Positions 4,110 through 6,608 of a stretch of 6,608 nt of DNA are shown here, one piece after another. The DNA is from JAGMDK01 sp023128695. Lineage in GTDB: Bacteria > Planctomycetota > Phycisphaerae > UBA1845 > Fen-1342. The first letter of the stretch is position 1. Each line of letters starts with the position of its first letter. Made by a program: the position numbers and the translations under genes. Location: positions 1 to 6,608 of the forward strand of contig DAOVQG010000262.1 in NCBI GenBank assembly GCA_030628805.1. The letters run 5' to 3'. The notes beneath the pieces were generated by a model that saw nothing but the letters and a program-made list of their open reading frames with translations, made no database searches and was not told where the DNA came from.

Positions 4110-6068
4110 TCATTCCCGGCCGGGGCGACGGCGGGACTTCTGCAACTTGATCTGGAGCGTGATTTCCTGGTCTTGACGGACAACGATCACGTCGATCTGG
4201 TCGCCCGGCTTGAAATGCTTGAGCGCGTCCATGTAGCCGTAGATGTCGTTGACCTTGTAATCGCCAATGCGGATGATGCGGTCGCCGCTCTTCATCTGGG
4301 CGGCCTGCGCGGGACCGCCGTCGAGGACCGTATCGGCCACGACGCCCGGCTTATCGTCGGCGGAGAAATCGGGAATGATGCCGAACCGCACCGGCGGCCG
4401 GGAGGGCATCCCGCCTGCTCCGTTTTCGACCGGTTTCTCCTCGCCTTTTTTCTCCTTGGCTTTTTGCGCGTCCTTCTCGTGCTCGACGGCCGGCTTGAAG
4501 TCGAGGTCTTCCTCTTCCGGCTCGGACTCGGCGGCCTCCTCCTGGAATGCCGGGCCCTCTTCCAGATCGGCCAGCTCGCGCGCGATCAGCCGGAGCAGGC
4601 TCAGAATCTTCACCGCCCCGGGCGCGTCGATCAGCTCCCAGTCGTCGCCCGGGCGGTGGTATTGCTTGTGAATCCCGGTGAAGGGGAACAAGTACGGTAT
4701 TTTGTTGTAAAAAAAACTGGCGTGATCGCTGTTGCCGGACAAGGCTTTCGGGGCTCGATAGTCGAGGTCGACCCGCTCGGCGGCGCGGCCGACGATCTCG
4801 TCGAATTCCTTCGCGCTGGGGATGCCGAAGATCGTGAAGCGGTCCTGGCTGAGCCGCCCGATCATGTCGATGTTGATCATCGCCTTGACGTCTTCGAGCT
4901 TGACCGTTGGGTGGACGACGAAGTACTTGCTGCCGAGCAGGCCCATTTCCTCGGCACTGAAGGTGATGAAGAGCAGGTTGCGGCGCAGCCCGCGCTCGCG
5001 CCCCAGCACCCGGGCCAACTCCATGATCGCGGCCGAGCCGGAAGCGTTGTCGTCCGCGCCGTTGTGAATGTAGCGCTGCTCGTCTTTCCGCTCGAACTGG
5101 AGCGGCACGAGGCCCAGGTGGTCGTAGTGTGCGCCGAACACGATCGTCTCGTCCGTCCCGCCCTCGCCCTTGAGCAGGCCCAGCACGTTCCGCGTCTTGA
5201 CCTTGTTCTCTCTCACGCCGGTCTTGAGCTTGACGTTCAGGTGCAGGTCGGTTGAGAGCGGCTTGCGCTCGCGGTCGAGCCGCTCCTGCAACTTTTCCAG
5301 GGTCGGCAGCTTGGCCTTCTTCAGAATTACCTCGGCCAGTTCCGGCGTGATGTGCACGAGCGGCAGGTCGTACGTTTGCCGCGACCATTCTTCCGAGAAC
5401 GGGTACAGCTCGTCGGATACGCCGGCGCGCTTCGGCGGGTTGACGATCAGCAGCGCCCGGGCACCTCTCCGGGCGGCGGTATGGGCCTTGCCGCGGAACT
5501 GCGAATAGTGCGAGGGGGACTCGCCGCCGAAGTCGGCCTCCGGATCGTCCCCCCGCGGCTCGTAACGCAGGATCAGCAGAATCTTGCCCTCGGGGTCGAA
5601 GTCGGCGTAATCGTTATAGTTGTGCAGTTCGGCCTTGATCCCATACCCGGCGAACGCCAGCGGTCCCTCCACGTCTTCCATCTCGGTGAATGGCAGGGGA
5701 ATCCAGTCCTCACGCACCTTCCACTTGCGCTCGAGCCCGTCGATCTCTAGCAGCGCGTCCTCGTCCACGAGCTGCTTCCCCCGCCGAACCTCAAACTCTT
5801 GGAACCAGGTCCCCTCCTCCCCGGCGGGTTCGAGCCCCGCGGCCTGGAAATGCTCGACGATGTACTTGGCGGCCTCCTCGATCCCCGGGCTGCCCGGCCG
5901 CCGACCCGCGAGTTCATCGCTGGCCAAATACTTGATGTGCTCGAGGTATACCTCGGCGGAGAACGGCGACTCGCCGGCGGGCCTGGTGGTCGGCTCCTCG
6001 GCCGCGACCGGCCAGGCGACGTATGCGGCGAACAGCAGTGCGAGCACGGAGAGTACACGGCATTTCAT
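4110..6068 (-). CDS. Secreted M28 family zinc metallopeptidase with PA-like and PDZ domains
   Basis: The 652-residue protein probably acts as an aminopeptidase outside the cytoplasm. A signal peptide is visible (1-23: basic start, hydrophobic core, VAA before EE). Then come an N-terminal M28 segment (about 37-95), a PA-like insert (about 130-275, with AFAGYGI and GKILLILRYEPRG), and the catalytic core. Two-zinc ligands and catalytic residues appear conserved: H314 and D316 in AHYDHLG, D339/D340 in ADDNASG, E373-E374 in SAEE, D401 in NIDMIG and H471 in QYHRPGDD. A charged Glu/Lys-rich linker (about 500-550) leads to a C-terminal PDZ domain (about 560-645, with GGPAQAAQMKSGDRIIRIG), probably for substrate or partner binding. 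The length is about twice that of a minimal M28 enzyme because of the extra domains. ATG 6068 has a GGAG 7 nt upstream. No link to the glycan genes is evident. Confidence 0.93.
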   Translation of the reverse strand: MKCRVLSVLALLFAAYVAWPVAAEEPTTRPAGESPFSAEVYLEHIKYLASDELAGRRPGSPGIEEAAKYIVEHFQAAGLEPAGEEGTWFQEFEVRRGKQLVDEDALLEIDGLERKWKVREDWIPLPFTEMEDVEGPLAFAGYGIKAELHNYNDYADFDPEGKILLILRYEPRGDDPEADFGGESPSHYSQFRGKAHTAARRGARALLIVNPPKRAGVSDELYPFSEEWSRQTYDLPLVHITPELAEVILKKAKLPTLEKLQERLDRERKPLSTDLHLNVKLKTGVRENKVKTRNVLGLLKGEGGTDETIVFGAHYDHLGLVPLQFERKDEQRYIHNGADDNASGSAAIMELARVLGRERGLRRNLLFITFSAEEMGLLGSKYFVVHPTVKLEDVKAMINIDMIGRLSQDRFTIFGIPSAKEFDEIVGRAAERVDLDYRAPKALSGNSDHASFFYNKIPYLFPFTGIHKQYHRPGDDWELIDAPGAVKILSLLRLIARELADLEEGPAFQEEAAESEPEEEDLDFKPAVEHEKDAQKAKEKKGEEKPVENGAGGMPSRPPVRFGIIPDFSADDKPGVVADTVLDGGPAQAAQMKSGDRIIRIGDYKVNDIYGYMDALKHFKPGDQIDVIVVRQDQEITLQIKLQKSRRRPGRE

Positions 6069-6165
6069 ACTATTACTCCAAGGTTGGTCTGATCCGGATC
6101 ATGGACAGACAAAGTGTACCCGGCCTGCCCGCCGGCGCAAATCAGCCCTACATTTTCCTACAAAG
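6069..6165. other. Upstream region of the M28 gene
   Basis: This short spacer lies between the IS630 end and the peptidase start. It contains a perfect 10-bp palindrome GATCCGGATC (6091-6100), 22 bp upstream of the start codon, and a small GC hairpin, CCGGC (6120-6124) with GCCGG (6131-6135). No confident promoter was recognised. Confidence 0.4.
6076..6079 (-). promoter_or_regulatory. Ribosome binding site of the M28 peptidase gene
   Basis: GGAG on the minus strand (CTCC at 6076-6079) lies 7 nt before ATG 6068 and supports that start. It is the clearest Shine-Dalgarno site in the window. Confidence 0.7.
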
Positions 6166-6168
6166 CTA

Positions 6169-6608
6169 GTGCTTTGTCACATCTTAATGTTCGGATACAC
6201 GGGCTTCAGTTTGCATCGTGCGTCTTCGATTTTCATTTGCCAATCTACGCCTCGTTGCGCCGCGTTAACATCAGTTGACCAAGCAGCGGTTTCTTCACGA
6301 AGCGTTTTCACGTCGCCGATGCGCCGTCCGGCCACGCACTGACGCGTGACCAAACTCAGTTCATTCTCCGCGATATTCAGCCAACTGCCGTGCTTCGGCG
6401 TGTAGCAGAACTCAATCTGTCGCACCAACGGCCTGGCCCGCTCGGTCATACCGTTTTTTTAAGCGTGCGCCGAACGGTTTCGTGACTGATCGAGTCGACG
6501 ATTTCCAACTCCACAACCTTGCGTGCCAAGAGCCGCAGGGTCCAGTTCGCGTAGCCGGTCGGCGGTGGACCAAGTCGTGTGGCGATGATCTTGGCTTCCT
6601 GTTTTCCA
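6169..6608 (-). mobile_element. IS630-family insertion sequence remnant, one end present
   Basis: The element's terminal end is GTGCTTTGTCAC at 6169-6180, with TA (6167-6168) inside CTAG (6166-6169), which is the IS630 target pattern. It encloses a broken IS630 transposase gene whose stop codon lies only 8 nt from the end. The other end is beyond the window. It lies 100 bp upstream of the M28 start in the same orientation, so it may influence that gene's expression (inference). Confidence 0.75.
6177..6608 (-). pseudogene. IS630 transposase, internally deleted and frameshifted, 5' end off-window
   Basis: Two conserved IS630 parts are present. From 6607 down to the A-run, one frame reads GKQEAKIIA, WTLRLLARKVVELEIVDSI and SHETVRRTLKK (helix-turn-helix region), and stops at 6446. 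From 6449 to 6177 another frame reads RARPLVRQIEFCYTPKHG, then SWLNIAENELSLVTRQC and ends VYPNIKM (C-terminal end of the DDE domain, including the likely last catalytic Glu in NIAE). The segment that should lie between them, holding the first two catalytic Asp residues, is missing: roughly 130-160 residues by comparison with family members I recall. The halves also differ by one frame at a run of seven A's (minus strand, 6460-6454). The product cannot be an active transposase. Confidence 0.85.

Noticed and set aside
4710..4717. Run of eight A/T bases inside the M28 gene as a frameshift site
   Set aside because: The frame is continuous with conserved motifs on both sides, so nothing suggests a break or programmed shift.
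4173..5255. Plus-strand open frame of 360 residues
   Set aside because: It is the antisense of the M28 peptidase gene in high-GC DNA. The peptidase frame shows conserved catalytic motifs, whereas this one is Val/Asp/Leu-rich without domains.
6454..6460. Programmed frameshift at the A7 run in the transposase
   Set aside because: The catalytic middle of the protein is missing here, so the frame change is more simply explained by decay at the deletion junction; the zero-frame codons do not form a classical two-tRNA slippery heptamer.

Overview
This is high-GC bacterial DNA. Four kinds of evidence suggest a Planctomycetota-like genome or metagenomic contig: many interspersed palindromic repeats, an IS630-type transposon remnant, weak or absent Shine-Dalgarno sites before several genes, and a large secreted M28 peptidase with a PDZ domain. 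That assignment is inference; there is no rRNA or other marker gene here.

Layout. Positions 1-411 hold no complete gene. A possible eight-codon start of a minus-strand gene runs off the left edge, followed by several palindromic or dispersed repeats and one end of an IS630-like miniature element. Positions 412-3789 are a plus-strand group of three surface-glycan genes: a polyprenyl-phosphate-type GT2 glycosyltransferase with two C-terminal membrane segments (412-1386), a SAM-dependent methyltransferase with an N-terminal zinc-ribbon-like CxxC pair (1445-2425), and a soluble GT2 glycosyltransferase (2734-3789). Between the second and third gene sits a 213-bp MITE (2461-2673) inserted into a CTAG heptamer array. 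Positions 3790-4109 are a repeat-packed spacer between convergent genes. Positions 4110-6068 (minus) encode a 652-residue secreted M28 metallopeptidase with PA-like and PDZ domains. Positions 6167-6608 are the end of an IS630-family element whose transposase has lost its catalytic middle.

How the parts fit. The two glycosyltransferases and the methyltransferase are typical pieces of a polysaccharide or glycan-decoration locus. The first probably charges a lipid carrier with a sugar, the second adds a sugar to an acceptor, and the methyltransferase modifies a sugar or small-molecule intermediate. No transporter, polymerase or flippase is visible, so the pathway is incomplete here. The M28 peptidase has its own ribosome binding site, points the other way and is probably functionally separate.

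The most distinctive signal is the repeat landscape. One 27-bp palindromic family occurs five times, with a copy 1-6 bp past the stop of both glycosyltransferase genes and 9 bp past that of the peptidase gene. A larger inverted repeat built of CACGAAG units occurs twice. IS630-type ends starting GTGCT next to CTAG occur at three loci. A palindrome sits in frame inside the methyltransferase gene. I found no clear evidence of a new defence or biosynthetic system; the repeats are the part worth following up.
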